Part shown: positions 7,588 to 17,065 of the stretch, piece by piece | Layout of the letters: the number at the start of each line of letters is the position of its first letter | Numbering within the stretch: the first letter of the stretch is position 1 | Source: Bacillota bacterium | GTDB taxonomy: Bacteria; Bacillota; Clostridia; Acetivibrionales; DTU013 | Length of the DNA: 60,975 bases | Direction of reading: 5' to 3' | Assembly (NCBI GenBank): GCA_023439545.1 | Contig: JAEXNT010000009.1 | Span: 1-60,975, forward strand | Made by a program: the position numbers and the translations under genes | Notes under the pieces: model-generated | What the model saw: only the letters and a program-made list of their open reading frames with translations | The model's database searches: none | What the model was told of the DNA's origin: nothing

Positions 7588-8382
7588 TCAAGCAAGATTG
7601 TCGAGATGTTCCTCTTCGAATTCCGGCAAACCTGCCGACAGGTCAGCCTTCTGAATATATATTTCATCCAGGGGTTTCCTTTGCTCAAGCTTTACCCTTT
7701 TCAGCTTCGCTAGTTCAAGTATGGCCATGAAGCCTGTTATTACGTCTGTTGGAGATTTCTTTTTCAATGAAAACAGTTCTGAGAATTTCAGCCGGCTTTT
7801 TTTCAGAAGCTCCCGTACTATTTCGCGCATCTTGCTCTTCAGCGACACCTTCTCATGCTGTATGATCTGGTTCATTCCGCTGACATTGGGATTCATCTTC
7901 TTTTTATTTTCTTCAAGCAGGCTTGTGTAGATCCTTTTCAATTCATCGGGAACAAGCTCGAGAGTTTCGTCGCGCCTCGTGAACTGGATTATTTCAGGGA
8001 GCTTGTAATACGCCTGTGCCCAGTCCTTTTCACGCTGTCTTAGAATATTGGAGAATTGCTTGAACTTTCTGTATTCGAGAAGCCGCATCACCAGTTCTTC
8101 ACGTGGGTCGAGCTCCTCCTGCTGCTCCTCCTTTTTCGAGGGCAGCAGCATCCTTGACTTTATATGGAGAAGCGTGGCCGCCATGACAAGAAATTCGCTG
8201 GCGACCTCCATGTCCATCTCCTGCATGGCAAAAAGATATTCCATATACTGATCGGTGATTATGTTTATGGGTATATCATATATGCTGAACTGATTCTTTT
8301 CGATCAGATGAAAAAGCAGATCAAACGGTCCTTCAAAATTATCGATTTTGATCTTGCAGGCATTTGTCAGTGCGCTTTCCAA
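7588..8382 (-). CDS. scpA: Segregation and condensation protein A
   Basis: About 264 aa kleisin of the SMC complex. The N-terminal SMC-neck-binding motif IDNFEGPFDLLFHLIEKN and the C-terminal winged helix (SPTDVITGFMAILELAKLKRV) are clear. The reading frame is open up to a TTG at 8418, but that codon lies directly after the trpS stop without a ribosome binding site. A TTG at 8382 has GGGGGT six nt upstream and is chosen. Lies between trpS and scpB. Confidence 0.9.
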   Translation of the reverse strand: MESALTNACKIKIDNFEGPFDLLFHLIEKNQFSIYDIPINIITDQYMEYLFAMQEMDMEVASEFLVMAATLLHIKSRMLLPSKKEEQQEELDPREELVMRLLEYRKFKQFSNILRQREKDWAQAYYKLPEIIQFTRRDETLELVPDELKRIYTSLLEENKKKMNPNVSGMNQIIQHEKVSLKSKMREIVRELLKKSRLKFSELFSLKKKSPTDVITGFMAILELAKLKRVKLEQRKPLDEIYIQKADLSAGLPEFEEEHLDNLA

Positions 8383-8421
8383 GCATTTACCCCCAAGCCA
8401 TTCAACCTTAGTTTCCAACTA

Positions 8422-9408
8422 CTACCAGTCAATCTTGATAGCCTTTCTTACGTCGATCATCGTCTGTTGTGCGACTTTTCTGGCAATAGTATTTCCGTTT
8501 TCTATGACTTCCCTAATATAACCGGGCTTCTTAAGCAGTTCCTGGCGCTTGTCGTAAATGGGCGTCAGCATTTCAGCCATTTTTGCGGCAAGGTTTTTTT
8601 TGCACTGTACACAGCCTATGCAGCCTGATTTACAGTTCGATTCGGTTTCCTGCACACCTTTTTCATCGAAAACCTTTAAAAATGAATAAACCGTGCAGAT
8701 GTCGGGATGTCCCGGATCGTCTTTCTTTATCCTGGCAGGATCCGTCACCATGGACATGACCTTTTTACGGACACTTTCGGGATCGTCCGACAGCGCTATG
8801 GTGTTGTTGTAGCTCTTGCTCATCTTCCTGCCGTCGGTTCCGGGCAATACCTTTGCTTTGGTCAGTACCGCCGCAGGCTCAGGGAATACTTCGCCGTATA
8901 TGTTGTTGAAACGCCTGGCGATCTCCCTTGTCAGTTCCACATGAGGCACCTGGTCTTCTCCCACAGGTACCGCATTTGCCTTGTACATAAGGATGTCCGC
9001 CGCCTGCAGGCATGGATAACCCAAAAAGCCATAGGTGGATATATTTTTGTCTTTAAGCTGTGCCAGCTGATCCTTATAGGTCGGGTTTCTGTACAGCCAT
9101 GGCAGCGGCGTCAGCATCGAGAAAAGAAGGTGCAGCTCGGCATGCTCCTTGATCGCGGACTGCAGGAAAAACGTGCACTTTTCAGGGTCGAGTCCGGCGC
9201 TGATCCAGTCTGTTACCATATCCATTATATTTGATTTTATATTTGAAGTATCTTCATAACCGGTTGTCAAAGCGTGCCAATCGGCTACGAAATAGTAACA
9301 CTCATATTCATTCTGCAGTCTGACCCAGTTTTCGAGAGCTCCGAAATAATTTCCCAGATGCATCGCTCCCGTTGGCCTGATACCGCTCAACATAACACCC
9401 TTGCTCAT
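8422..9408 (-). CDS. trpS: Tryptophanyl-tRNA synthetase
   Basis: 328 aa, usual length of bacterial class I TrpRS. The HIGH-like motif is in GAMHLGNYFGAL and the KMSKS loop in GRKMSKSYNNTIAL. A four-cysteine block (CKSGCIGCVQCKK, about residues 258-270) suggests a metal-binding or Fe-S-type insertion known in some TrpRS enzymes. First gene of the trpS-scpA-scpB-ytfI-ytfJ run. No T-box leader is seen in the short upstream gap. Confidence 0.93.
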   Translation of the reverse strand: MSKGVMLSGIRPTGAMHLGNYFGALENWVRLQNEYECYYFVADWHALTTGYEDTSNIKSNIMDMVTDWISAGLDPEKCTFFLQSAIKEHAELHLLFSMLTPLPWLYRNPTYKDQLAQLKDKNISTYGFLGYPCLQAADILMYKANAVPVGEDQVPHVELTREIARRFNNIYGEVFPEPAAVLTKAKVLPGTDGRKMSKSYNNTIALSDDPESVRKKVMSMVTDPARIKKDDPGHPDICTVYSFLKVFDEKGVQETESNCKSGCIGCVQCKKNLAAKMAEMLTPIYDKRQELLKKPGYIREVIENGNTIARKVAQQTMIDVRKAIKIDW

Positions 9409-9499
9409 TTATGCCTCACTTTCCGACTCAACAGCTCAAATCTGAATTTCAGATATTCATATTGTAAATATTGTGAGCCAGTCTGTCAATGCAAAGATG

Positions 9500-10216
9500 C
9501 TACATGAATAGGCTGGCAACCGGTGAAACGACCGTTGTGAACAGTATCCTGACCGCATTTCTGAACGGTGAGAGGATCGTATAAAGCACACTCGGCTTCC
9601 AAAGGATCACTGCCAGAAAGAACAAGCCGACATAGCGTTCGTATTGCATCAGCTTGAAATACAAATCCGTAGGCAATACGGCAGTCAATATCTTTGAACC
9701 ATCCAGCGGCGGAACCGGCAGGATGTTGAAGGTAGCCAGACCGATGTTTATCATATAGAAATAACTGCTTATATTGAATAAAATCATCTGCCAGCTGGCG
9801 CCCGAGAAAATATAGCTATTTCCTAATATATCGCCCGTCGAGAAACCGTTTTGAGCCCCGATGATCGCCATGGGAAAAGAAAATATAAACGCCAGCAGCA
9901 GGTTCGAAACGGGTCCCGCAAGGCTGACAAGCACTGTTCCTCGCCTTGCATTTTTATAATAGGTCGGATCGATCGGTACCGGCTTCGCCCAACCAAAGCC
10001 AAAACCGCTGAACATTGCTGTGACAAGCAAAAGAGTGCCTATCGGATCCAGATGCTTCAAAGGATTCAGCGTTATTCTGCCCAGCCTGTACGCCGTAGGA
10101 TCGCCAAGCCTGTGTGAGACATAGCCGTGGGACATTTCGTGAAAGCTCAGTGATATCAGTATTGCCGGCAGCGCATATAAAAAATGAAGTAGCATTTCTG
10201 CAATATTACCTGTCAT
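9500..10216 (-). CDS. Site-2-type zinc metalloprotease (M50 family)
   Basis: About 238-aa polytopic membrane protease. The zinc motif is HEMSHG near residue 26, and the third ligand lies in FNILPVPPLDGSK. About five to six hydrophobic segments are visible. It resembles the YwhC/short rhomboid-independent M50 group without PDZ domain. It probably cleaves membrane-embedded peptides or anti-sigma factors; substrate unknown. ATG at 10216 is preferred, because the earlier in-frame ATG is too close to GGGAG. Confidence 0.85.
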   Translation of the reverse strand: MTGNIAEMLLHFLYALPAILISLSFHEMSHGYVSHRLGDPTAYRLGRITLNPLKHLDPIGTLLLVTAMFSGFGFGWAKPVPIDPTYYKNARRGTVLVSLAGPVSNLLLAFIFSFPMAIIGAQNGFSTGDILGNSYIFSGASWQMILFNISSYFYMINIGLATFNILPVPPLDGSKILTAVLPTDLYFKLMQYERYVGLFFLAVILWKPSVLYTILSPFRNAVRILFTTVVSPVASLFM

Positions 10217-10444
10217 AAACATCTCCCTTTTTTATCTATTATACCAAAATAAGCTGTATACGTCTGCATGCGAAGCATATTTCCGCTGCGGAACTTTCCG
10301 CTGCAGATTGTCCGTTGCCAGCAAGGCTTGTCCTGTTCCCGACCATATTAAAAGGGACAGGTTGCGGTTGCCTCCCTGCCCCATGTCTACCAATCAAATA
10401 TTCTCTATCGTCTATGCTCTTATAATGCTCATTTCTTTACATAG

Positions 10445-11683
10445 CTATTTATTAACCCTGCCCATTCCGAACCACTCTTCGACAAGGCCGAGGAAGATCC
10501 GTATGAATGACGCTCTCTGAACGGTTTCAGCTGCTACTATTTCGGCTTTACCCACTTCATTGCCATTCACCGTATAGCAGACCTCTCCTATTTTTTGTCC
10601 TTTCTTAACCGGCGCAGCAAGATTTTCCTGGACGTTTACCAACCTCTCTATCTTTCCCTTGTCTCCCTTTTTCATCAGCAATTTTACATCATCCTTGTAA
10701 ATTGCGTCAACTGAAGGCTTTATGCCCTTTTTGACCTGGACCTTTTGGACCAGGTCCCCTTTATTGTTTATAAGAGAAGTCTCAAAGTTTGCGAAGCCGT
10801 AATCCAATAGCTTTCGGCTCTCGGCAAATCTTGTGTTGGAATCCGTTTCTCCAAGCACTACCGAGATAAGCTGCTGTCCGTTCCTTACCGCGGACGCCGA
10901 CAAACAATGTCCGGCTGCGCCCGTATAGCCTGTTTTCAGACCAACGGTGCCCTCATAGTAACGAACCAGCTTATTTGTGTTATCGAGTGATACGGGTTTT
11001 TTACCCGGCGTATTTTCACGGAATTTCGCCTGCCAGGTGGATGTATACTTGGTTATCTCCGGATGCTTCAAAAGAAGTTCCCTGGACATGACCGCTATAT
11101 CGTATGCGCTGCTGAAATGTCCGTTGTCGGTCAATCCCGAGCAGTCAAGAAAATTTGTATCATTCAACCCCAGTTCCTTCGCTCTCTGGTTCATCATCGA
11201 AACAAACGCGTCCTCGCTGCCGGCTATTGCTTCTGCCAGCGCAACGGTAGCGTCATTCGCGGAATGTATCGCGACAGCTTTTAACATTTCATCCACTGTA
11301 AAAACCTCACCCGGTTCGAGCCACACCTGCGAACCGCCCATACTCCAGGAATGCTCGCTTACCGTCACCCTGGTATCCAGGGAGATTATTCCCGAATCGA
11401 CCGCCTCCATTACAAGCAGCATCGACATGACTTTAGTTACGCTTGCAAGCGGCAGTTTGTCATGACTGTTCTTCTCAAGAAGGACTTTACCGGTATTACA
11501 GTCCATCAATATTGCGGCCTTTGCCTTGAGATCCGTAATTTCGGTATTGTTCATGATCTTCATTACCGTTACGGCGTCATATTCAGCGACCTCTTCCTTT
11601 TGGATCGCATATACGGGCATACAGAAGAAGGAAGATATGAACAAGATTATGGAAAGTACGGCTGACACTGCCTTTTTCAACAT
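10445..11683 (-). CDS. D-alanyl-D-alanine carboxypeptidase (DacF/PBP5 family, peptidase S11)
   Basis: About 412 aa. Signal peptide with cleavage after PVYA, then the penicillin-binding motifs: SxxK in ASVTKVMSML, SxN in SANDA and KTG in LKTGYTG. The C-terminal beta domain and an amphipathic anchor-like end (ASFIRIFLGLVEEWFG) are present. It trims pentapeptides in peptidoglycan. In spore formers the relatives DacF and DacB control cortex cross-linking. ATG at 11683 has AAGGGGTG upstream. Confidence 0.9.
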   Translation of the reverse strand: MLKKAVSAVLSIILFISSFFCMPVYAIQKEEVAEYDAVTVMKIMNNTEITDLKAKAAILMDCNTGKVLLEKNSHDKLPLASVTKVMSMLLVMEAVDSGIISLDTRVTVSEHSWSMGGSQVWLEPGEVFTVDEMLKAVAIHSANDATVALAEAIAGSEDAFVSMMNQRAKELGLNDTNFLDCSGLTDNGHFSSAYDIAVMSRELLLKHPEITKYTSTWQAKFRENTPGKKPVSLDNTNKLVRYYEGTVGLKTGYTGAAGHCLSASAVRNGQQLISVVLGETDSNTRFAESRKLLDYGFANFETSLINNKGDLVQKVQVKKGIKPSVDAIYKDDVKLLMKKGDKGKIERLVNVQENLAAPVKKGQKIGEVCYTVNGNEVGKAEIVAAETVQRASFIRIFLGLVEEWFGMGRVNK

Positions 11684-11780
11684 ATTCAACACCCCTTGCA
11701 AGCATACTTATATTTCTATAATTAAAGTTATGCCGAAAAGGGACAGTATATGTGAACAAAATATAATGTAGAAAATAATC

Positions 11781-11802
11781 AAAAAACCCGCTCGAAAGCG
11801 GG
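11781..11802 (-). terminator. Terminator after xerD
   Basis: CCCGCT/AGCGGG with a four-base loop, followed on the minus strand by six T residues. Located 38 nt past the xerD stop. Confidence 0.85.
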
Positions 11803-11839
11803 TTCAATCGTTTCGGTTACATATGAAGGACCTATCTCA

Positions 11840-12724
11840 CTAAGCCCTGGGATGCGTCTTTTTATAGACCTCCTTTATCCGGTTTTTTGCGATCTGCGCA
11901 TATATCTGGGTGGATGAAATATCCGAATGTCCAAGCATCTCCTGTATGGACCTCAGATCCGCGCCGTTTTCGAGCAAGTGTGCCGCGAATGAATGCCTGA
12001 GCGTGTGCGGCGTAATGTCCTTGCTGATCTGTGCCTGGTTCTTGTATTGCTTGATTATCTTCCAGAAGCCCTGCCTGGTCAGCCTTCCACCGTTGATATT
12101 GACAAAAAGCGCCTTCTCATCGTTATTCTGGATCAGAAGAGGCCTCGATTTGTTCAGATATTCCTTTAAGGCGCTGATAGCCATGGAACCAATCGGGATC
12201 ATTCTTTCCCGCGTACCCTTGTTGCACTTTATGTAGGCAAGGTCGATATTGAGATCCTGCATATCCAGCTGTATCAGCTCCGATACCCTGATACCGGTGG
12301 CATAGAGCAGTTCAAGCATGGCTTTGTCCCTGTAACCCTTCAGGTCTACGCATTGCGGCTGATCCAACAACAGCTCGACTTCTTCCGGGGAAAGGATCTG
12401 TGGAAGCTTCTTTTCGACCTTGGGAGATTCAAGTTCGGCTGTAGGATCATGGTCAATAAGTTTGTTCTTGGCTATGTACTGGTAAAACGATCTTATAGAC
12501 GCCAGATTCCTAGAAATAGTCGACGTAGCGCGGCCTTTTTTCTGCAAGTATAGTAAATATGCGATCACTGTTGTTTTGTTCGAGTTGGAAATATTCTGCA
12601 GGTTGATCTCGTGCAGGTAATTGAAATACTGTTCGATATCGCGCCTATATGATTGCAGCGTATTCATCGACAGGCGCTTATCTCTTTCCAGGAAATTGAC
12701 GAATCTTTGCACTAAAGCTTCCAT
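11840..12724 (-). CDS. xerD: Tyrosine recombinase XerD
   Basis: 294 aa, standard length. N-terminal SAM-like DNA-binding domain, then the catalytic residues: Arg in ATGIRVSEL, HxxR in TPHTLRHSFAAHLLENGA, His in LGHSDISSTQIY, and nucleophile Tyr in QIYAQI. It resolves chromosome dimers at dif. It lies in the core region between spoIIM and dacF and is not associated with a phage or island, supporting XerD rather than an integrase. Confidence 0.85.
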   Translation of the reverse strand: MEALVQRFVNFLERDKRLSMNTLQSYRRDIEQYFNYLHEINLQNISNSNKTTVIAYLLYLQKKGRATSTISRNLASIRSFYQYIAKNKLIDHDPTAELESPKVEKKLPQILSPEEVELLLDQPQCVDLKGYRDKAMLELLYATGIRVSELIQLDMQDLNIDLAYIKCNKGTRERMIPIGSMAISALKEYLNKSRPLLIQNNDEKALFVNINGGRLTRQGFWKIIKQYKNQAQISKDITPHTLRHSFAAHLLENGADLRSIQEMLGHSDISSTQIYAQIAKNRIKEVYKKTHPRA

Positions 12725-12974
12725 GTATAACTTCCCCTTCTCTTTAACAGGAAAACTGTAATTATCGTATAAAAGTTGCTTAAAATGATTTTAATACATT
12801 TTATTACATATTGAAAGAAATATTTTCTATTATATAGAATTCTTTACTGTTACAATATGTTTTTTGTACGATGTTATACTTTTTTCCTCTTTTAGTAAAT
12901 ATTATTTGTTTACGTAAATATTATATACCATATTTGGATATTTATACTTGCAATTTATTATTTTCCGCTATTAT
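12725..12974. other. AT-rich intergenic region
   Basis: Strongly AT-rich, with GTAAATATTA present twice (near 12894 and 12920) separated by TTTGTTTAC. No open frame with a ribosome binding site and no convincing terminator is seen. It should hold the xerD promoter. Confidence 0.5.
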
Positions 12975-13616
12975 TCAGGTTATAACCGCAGGTGCTATGA
13001 TTCTCACCATAATAGGAGTTATATAGGCGTCAAAGATAATTCCCGTAATAATGATGCAGGTAAACACCAAAGTGACGAAGCAATATGATACAAAAGCCGA
13101 TTTAAGGCTTATTTTCTGGTCTTCCTGAACGTTCTTGCTTTTTGCGATCCTCATCGAAAAATTGATCCCGTTTACGCCTAATGCAATCAGGCAGGGTACT
13201 ATAATTATCTCTTTGGGGAGCAGTGCAAGGCATGAAAAAAGTATTCCCCTGGTTCCCAGTGCGCTTATTATGAAGCCCGAACTGAAACCTGTTATGAAAC
13301 CCTTGATCCCAAGTATTATGAATATGAACGGCAGCCCGATTATAGTAACTCCAAGAACCCATAAAATACCGATCATTTTCAGATTCTGCACAAGGCCCAG
13401 TGAAAACAGCTCGCTGCTTTTAACGCTCTGATTACCGAACAATTGCAGAAATCCCTGGAAATAATTCGAAAGCTCATCTCTCTGCATACTGTTAAGCCCA
13501 TTGACAGTGAACGCCCCCGCCGATATTCCCAGGACAAATGCCGCCAACAGGAAAAGGTAGCCGTTACGGTTGGTTGTGATATGAGTTTTTATTGTATCCT
13601 GTACCTGTTTGAACAA
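12975..13616 (-). CDS. spoIIM: Stage II sporulation protein M
   Basis: 213 aa polytopic membrane protein with about five hydrophobic segments, including GYLFLLAAFVLGISAGAF and the SpoIIM hallmark LALLPKEIIIVPCLIALGVNGI. SpoIIM works with SpoIID and SpoIIP in septal peptidoglycan removal during engulfment. The start codon is TTG, with GGGGTG five nt upstream. A small N-terminal cytoplasmic stretch precedes the first helix. Confidence 0.9.
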   Translation of the reverse strand: MFKQVQDTIKTHITTNRNGYLFLLAAFVLGISAGAFTVNGLNSMQRDELSNYFQGFLQLFGNQSVKSSELFSLGLVQNLKMIGILWVLGVTIIGLPFIFIILGIKGFITGFSSGFIISALGTRGILFSCLALLPKEIIIVPCLIALGVNGINFSMRIAKSKNVQEDQKISLKSAFVSYCFVTLVFTCIIITGIIFDAYITPIMVRIIAPAVIT

Positions 13617-13757
13617 ATCATCACCCCTAATTATGCTGTAGACAAAAAAATTTACAATATCATCATATGCATGTGATATTGTAAACTATTCCTTACATAA
13701 ATCGACCCGTATATTATTATGGCAAAAGTCAACCGGCCATGATTGCCATAGTTGACA

Positions 13758-14315
13758 TTACTTATAGGTTATATCGATTTTGCCGCTCAATATCTTGTCT
13801 GCGAGCAGTACGCCTACTATGGTTTTTGCATCCGTGATCTTTCCATTCAGTATCATTTCTATCAGATCAGCCACCGGGTATTTCTCGGTGGATATGAATT
13901 CATCCTCATCCGCGCAGCTTTCGCCTTCGCTCAGCCCCGTTGCGGAATACATGTGCAGCACTTCGTTTGAAAAGCCGGGCGTGCTGTGGATGCTGACCAG
14001 ATGTTTTATTTCCTTTGCTTCAAGACCTGTTTCTTCTTTCAATTCTCTTTTTGCGCATATAAGCGGATCCTCTCCGGGATCGAGCTTTCCTGCAGGGATT
14101 TCAAGCGTTACCGCATCAATAGGCTTCCTGAATTGCCTTACCATATAAACTTCGCCTTTTTCATTCAGCGGTACTACCACCGACGCGCCCGGATGCCTGA
14201 CGATATCCCGCGTCGCCTGCCTGCCGTCCGGCAGCGTAACAGTCAAATTGTCCACATTGATGATGTTCCCTTTATAGATATGTTTCTCTGATACTGTCTT
14301 TTCTTCGTAATTCAT
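13758..14315 (-). CDS. nudF: ADP-ribose pyrophosphatase (NUDIX hydrolase)
   Basis: About 185 aa. The NUDIX box is GKLDPGEDPLICAKRELKEETGLEAKEI, preceded by TLEIPAGK, the arrangement typical of ADP-ribose hydrolases. ATG at 14315 with GGAGGGAG six nt upstream is preferred over the in-frame codon at 14336. Adjacent to rnhA and proC on the same strand. A GTCAAC/GTTGAC inverted repeat just downstream may be a weak terminator. Confidence 0.85.
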   Translation of the reverse strand: MNYEEKTVSEKHIYKGNIINVDNLTVTLPDGRQATRDIVRHPGASVVVPLNEKGEVYMVRQFRKPIDAVTLEIPAGKLDPGEDPLICAKRELKEETGLEAKEIKHLVSIHSTPGFSNEVLHMYSATGLSEGESCADEDEFISTEKYPVADLIEMILNGKITDAKTIVGVLLADKILSGKIDITYK

Positions 14316-14356
14316 ATCAGTCTCCCTCCGGTCCATAATCTGTCATGTATGCCCTT

Positions 14357-14857
14357 CTAATTGTTGTTATCGCTCTCGCCGTCACTGTCCCCGCCATCGT
14401 TCTTTATTTCCGCATGTTTCTTTATTTCGCCCGTTGCCAGCTTGTCGCATCGGTTGTTGTATTCGTTGTCCGAATGGCCCTTCACCTTTATCCACCTGAC
14501 CTTGTGTATGCCGGTCAGGTCGGTCAGCTGCTCCCACAGATCCCTGTTCTTAACCTCGTCCTTGCTGCTGTTCCGCCAGCCGTTAAGCTTCCAGCCGTCT
14601 ATCCAGTTGTTGGTGAACGCATTGACGAGGTATGAGCTGTCGCTGTAAAGCTCTACATCGCAAGGGTATTTTAATGCTTTCAGCCCTTCTATCGCCGCAG
14701 TCAGTTCCATCCTGTTATTCGTGGTATACCCCTCGAAACCGGATAATTCCTTCTCCGTCTCACCATGCAATAGTATCGCTCCCCAGCCGCCTTTACCCGG
14801 ATTTCCGGAGCATGCCCCGTCAGTATACACCTTTACCCTCTTCAGTTCCTTTTCCAT
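14357..14857 (-). CDS. rnhA: Ribonuclease HI
   Basis: 166 aa. The catalytic carboxylates are all visible: Asp in VYTDGACSGNPGKGG, Glu in NNRMELTAAIEGL, Asp in LYSDSSYLV, and the last Asp in NNRCDKLA. It removes RNA from RNA-DNA hybrids. The C-terminal extension is acidic and Asn-rich (SDGESDNNN). The start directly abuts the proC stop codon, suggesting coupling. Confidence 0.92.
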   Translation of the reverse strand: MEKELKRVKVYTDGACSGNPGKGGWGAILLHGETEKELSGFEGYTTNNRMELTAAIEGLKALKYPCDVELYSDSSYLVNAFTNNWIDGWKLNGWRNSSKDEVKNRDLWEQLTDLTGIHKVRWIKVKGHSDNEYNNRCDKLATGEIKKHAEIKNDGGDSDGESDNNN

Positions 14858-15679
14858 CTATTTGCCCTCGGACTCACGGCCAATTTCCAGCGCGCGTCTT
14901 GTGCATTCCTTCATCGCTTCCATTATGGAATTGCGGAAACCGTTCTCCTCAAGCGACTTTACGGCTTGAATCGTCGTTCCTGCAGGAGAGCAAACCTGGT
15001 CCTTGAGCTCCGCGGGGTGAAGCCCGGTTTCCCTGACCATCTTGGCCGAACCAAGTACAGCCTGTGAAGCCAGCTTGTAGGCAAGCTTCCTGGGTATCCC
15101 CTGCTGTACGGCGCCATCCGCCATTGCCTCTATCATCATGAAAATATATGCCGGGCTGCTGCTCGTCAGAGAGGTGACCTGGCTCATAAGCCTTTCCTCG
15201 AGCTCGTCCACCTTGCCGGAACCCTCGAACAGGCTTTTTACTATTTCTTTTTCATTATCATTTATATTCTTATCAAAGCAGACCAGAGTCATTCCTTCAC
15301 CCACGAGAACAGGCAGGTTGGGCATCGTCCTGACGACCTTTCTTTCCCTGCCGAGTATCGATTTGATGGTGTCGGAGGTAACTCCTACGGCGATCGATAC
15401 CAGAACCTTGTTTTCAGTAAAGCTCCCCTTGATCTCTTCTAGTACCTGCCTGATATAGACCGGTTTCACTGCCAGTACTATGTAATCGCAAGCCGCCGTC
15501 AGTTCCGGGTTGCCGGCCGCGGCATGAACGCCTGTCTCTCTGGCCAGCGCGTCAGCTTTTACCTTATCCGCATCGAAAATATATATGTCTTCCGGCTTCG
15601 CCGCACCGGAGCATATGACTCCTTTCAGCAGCGGCGTCCCCATGTTGCCGGTACCAATGAATCCTACCTTGATTCCCAT
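14858..15679 (-). CDS. proC: Pyrroline-5-carboxylate reductase
   Basis: 273 aa, full length. The Rossmann NAD(P) motif is VGFIGTGNMGTPLL; the C-terminal family signature is seen in QVCSPAGTTIQAVKSLEENGF. It catalyses the last step of proline synthesis. Immediately followed by rnhA with no spacer. No terminator precedes it; upstream lies a short gap and then divergent tRNA-Trp. Confidence 0.93.
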   Translation of the reverse strand: MGIKVGFIGTGNMGTPLLKGVICSGAAKPEDIYIFDADKVKADALARETGVHAAAGNPELTAACDYIVLAVKPVYIRQVLEEIKGSFTENKVLVSIAVGVTSDTIKSILGRERKVVRTMPNLPVLVGEGMTLVCFDKNINDNEKEIVKSLFEGSGKVDELEERLMSQVTSLTSSSPAYIFMMIEAMADGAVQQGIPRKLAYKLASQAVLGSAKMVRETGLHPAELKDQVCSPAGTTIQAVKSLEENGFRNSIMEAMKECTRRALEIGRESEGK

Positions 15680-15842
15680 ACAGGTTCACTCCGTTCCTAT
15701 TGCTGGATTTTGATTTATACCATATGATAACACATCTTTTGAAAATAAATCCAGAGTATTTTTAGTATATCCCATTGACATTGCCTTGCGGCATAATGTA
15801 GAATATAAAAGTCCCTTTGATGGGCGTAAGAAATGCATATAC

Positions 15843-15918
15843 AGGGGAGTAGCGCAATTGGTAGAGTAGCGGTCTCCAAAACCGTCGGCTGCAGGTTCGA
15901 TCCCTGTCTCCCCTGCCA
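15843..15918 (+). tRNA. tRNA-Trp (CCA)
   Basis: Acceptor stem AGGGGAG/CTCCCCT, discriminator G, encoded CCA (15916-15918), T-arm GGTTCGATCC, and anticodon loop CTCCAAA with anticodon CCA. 76 nt including CCA. Confidence 0.95.
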
Positions 15919-15919
15919 G

Positions 15920-15952
15920 AAATCCCAGACCTTTTGAGGTTTGGGATTTTTC
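15920..15952 (+). terminator. Terminator of tRNA-Trp
   Basis: AAATCCCAGACC (15920-15931) pairs with GGTTTGGGATTT (15938-15949) and continues into T residues. Confidence 0.8.
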
Positions 15953-16414
15953 ATTTTTTCAAATCAAATTGGACCCACTCTGGACCCACACTCGGGTATA
16001 AGGTAAAAACACCATACAAAAATATCATATGGTATTTTTCAGCTCCCAAGTACCTCCTTCTTCCGCAGCCTCTGCGCCGCCAGCCGTCTTACGAAACCCT
16101 TGTCTGATGCCTATTTCCCAAATTTGACATTTTATATCGCAAGTTATAGGATATCTATATAATAGTTGATACTTCTAAATCTTCATCTGATTCATCTCAT
16201 ACCTAATGTTCGGCAAAATTAGACTGCCTTACTTAGCACATGTCCACACATTTCTTATGCAAATCCACAATTATATGACCGACTCATTGGAATTCGCTTT
16301 CACAAGAAGGTTTATTCTCGGGGAGGAGGTGAAAAACATCACATTAACATACGGTTATCAAAGGTAATATTTCAGTAGGATGTAGGTAGGCAATGAAGTA
16401 TTAGGAGGTTAACT
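15953..16414. other. Non-coding region between tRNA-Trp and the xylanase
   Basis: No gene is seen. TGGACCCA occurs twice (near 15970 and 15981) right after the tRNA, as expected of remnants at tRNA integration sites, but no integrase is present. The xylanase leader contains two GGAGG-like sequences (16321-16328 and the true one at 16402). Confidence 0.5.
16124..16152 (+). promoter_or_regulatory. Possible sigma-A promoter upstream of the xylanase
   Basis: TTGACA (16124-16129), 17-nt spacer, TAGGAT (16147-16152). It is about 260 nt before the xylanase start, so the leader would be long. An alternative TATAAT at 16158 has no matching -35. Confidence 0.35.
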
Positions 16415-17041
16415 ATGTTTAAAAAGATGATTTTACTTGTTGTAATTATTTTTAGTCTCACTATGTTATTTACATTACCTGCAAGCGCGGCAACAAACTA
16501 TTGGCAAAACTGGACCGACGGCGGCGGGACGGTGAGGGCAACCAACGGATCCGGCGGGAATTTCAGTGTCTCATGGACAAATTGCGGAAATTTTGTTGTC
16601 GGTAAAGGCTGGAGCACCGGTTCGGCTTCCAGAGTAGCCAACTACAACGCAGGCATATGGCAGCCTTCCGGCAATGGGTATCTGACTCTCTATGGTTGGA
16701 CAAGAAGCTCACTAATCGAGTATTATGTCGTTGACAGCTGGGGCACCTATAGACCTACCGGAACCTATAAGGGCACTGTGAGCAGTGATGGAGGCACTTA
16801 TGACATATATACGGCCATGCGGTACAACGCACCCTCCATTGACGGTACACAGACCTTCCAGCAGTTCTGGAGCGTCAGGCAGTCAAAGAGGCCAACCGGA
16901 AGCAATGTCTCTATCAATTTCGCCAACCACGTAAACGCCTGGCGAAGCAAAGGAATGAATCTGGGGAGTAGCTGGGCTTACCAGGCGGTATGTGTTGAGG
17001 GATATAGGAGCAGCGGTAATACAAATGTAACCGTTTGGTAA
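16415..17041 (+). CDS. Secreted endo-1,4-beta-xylanase, glycoside hydrolase family 11
   Basis: 208 aa: a signal peptide (cleavage near ASA-A at residue 26) and one GH11 jelly-roll domain. The predicted nucleophile is Glu102 in SSLIEYYVVDSWG and the acid/base is Glu195 in AVCVEGYRSSG, both in family signatures; the thumb loop is around RYNAPSIDGTQTFQQFWS. It cleaves xylan backbones outside the cell. There is no dockerin, carbohydrate-binding module or SLH domain, so it is a free enzyme. Ribosome binding site AGGAGG lies 7 nt before the ATG. It is on the plus strand, against the prevailing minus-strand orientation, next to tRNA-Trp, which could indicate acquisition. Confidence 0.95.
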   Translation: MFKKMILLVVIIFSLTMLFTLPASAATNYWQNWTDGGGTVRATNGSGGNFSVSWTNCGNFVVGKGWSTGSASRVANYNAGIWQPSGNGYLTLYGWTRSSLIEYYVVDSWGTYRPTGTYKGTVSSDGGTYDIYTAMRYNAPSIDGTQTFQQFWSVRQSKRPTGSNVSINFANHVNAWRSKGMNLGSSWAYQAVCVEGYRSSGNTNVTVW

Positions 17042-17065
17042 TTATCGCCTTTAAGAAAGGTATGA

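Noticed and set aside
8383..9500. T-box leader before trpS
   Set aside because: The upstream gap is under 100 nt and contains no T-box sequence or specifier hairpin.
11840..12724. Phage integrase
   Set aside because: Length, motifs and core-gene context fit XerD, and no phage genes or attachment repeats surround it.
15715..15954. Minus-strand frame across tRNA-Trp
   Set aside because: Its translation contains a tRNA-Trp antisense peptide (QGRQGSNLQPTVLETATLP), a familiar artefact of frames drawn across tRNA genes.
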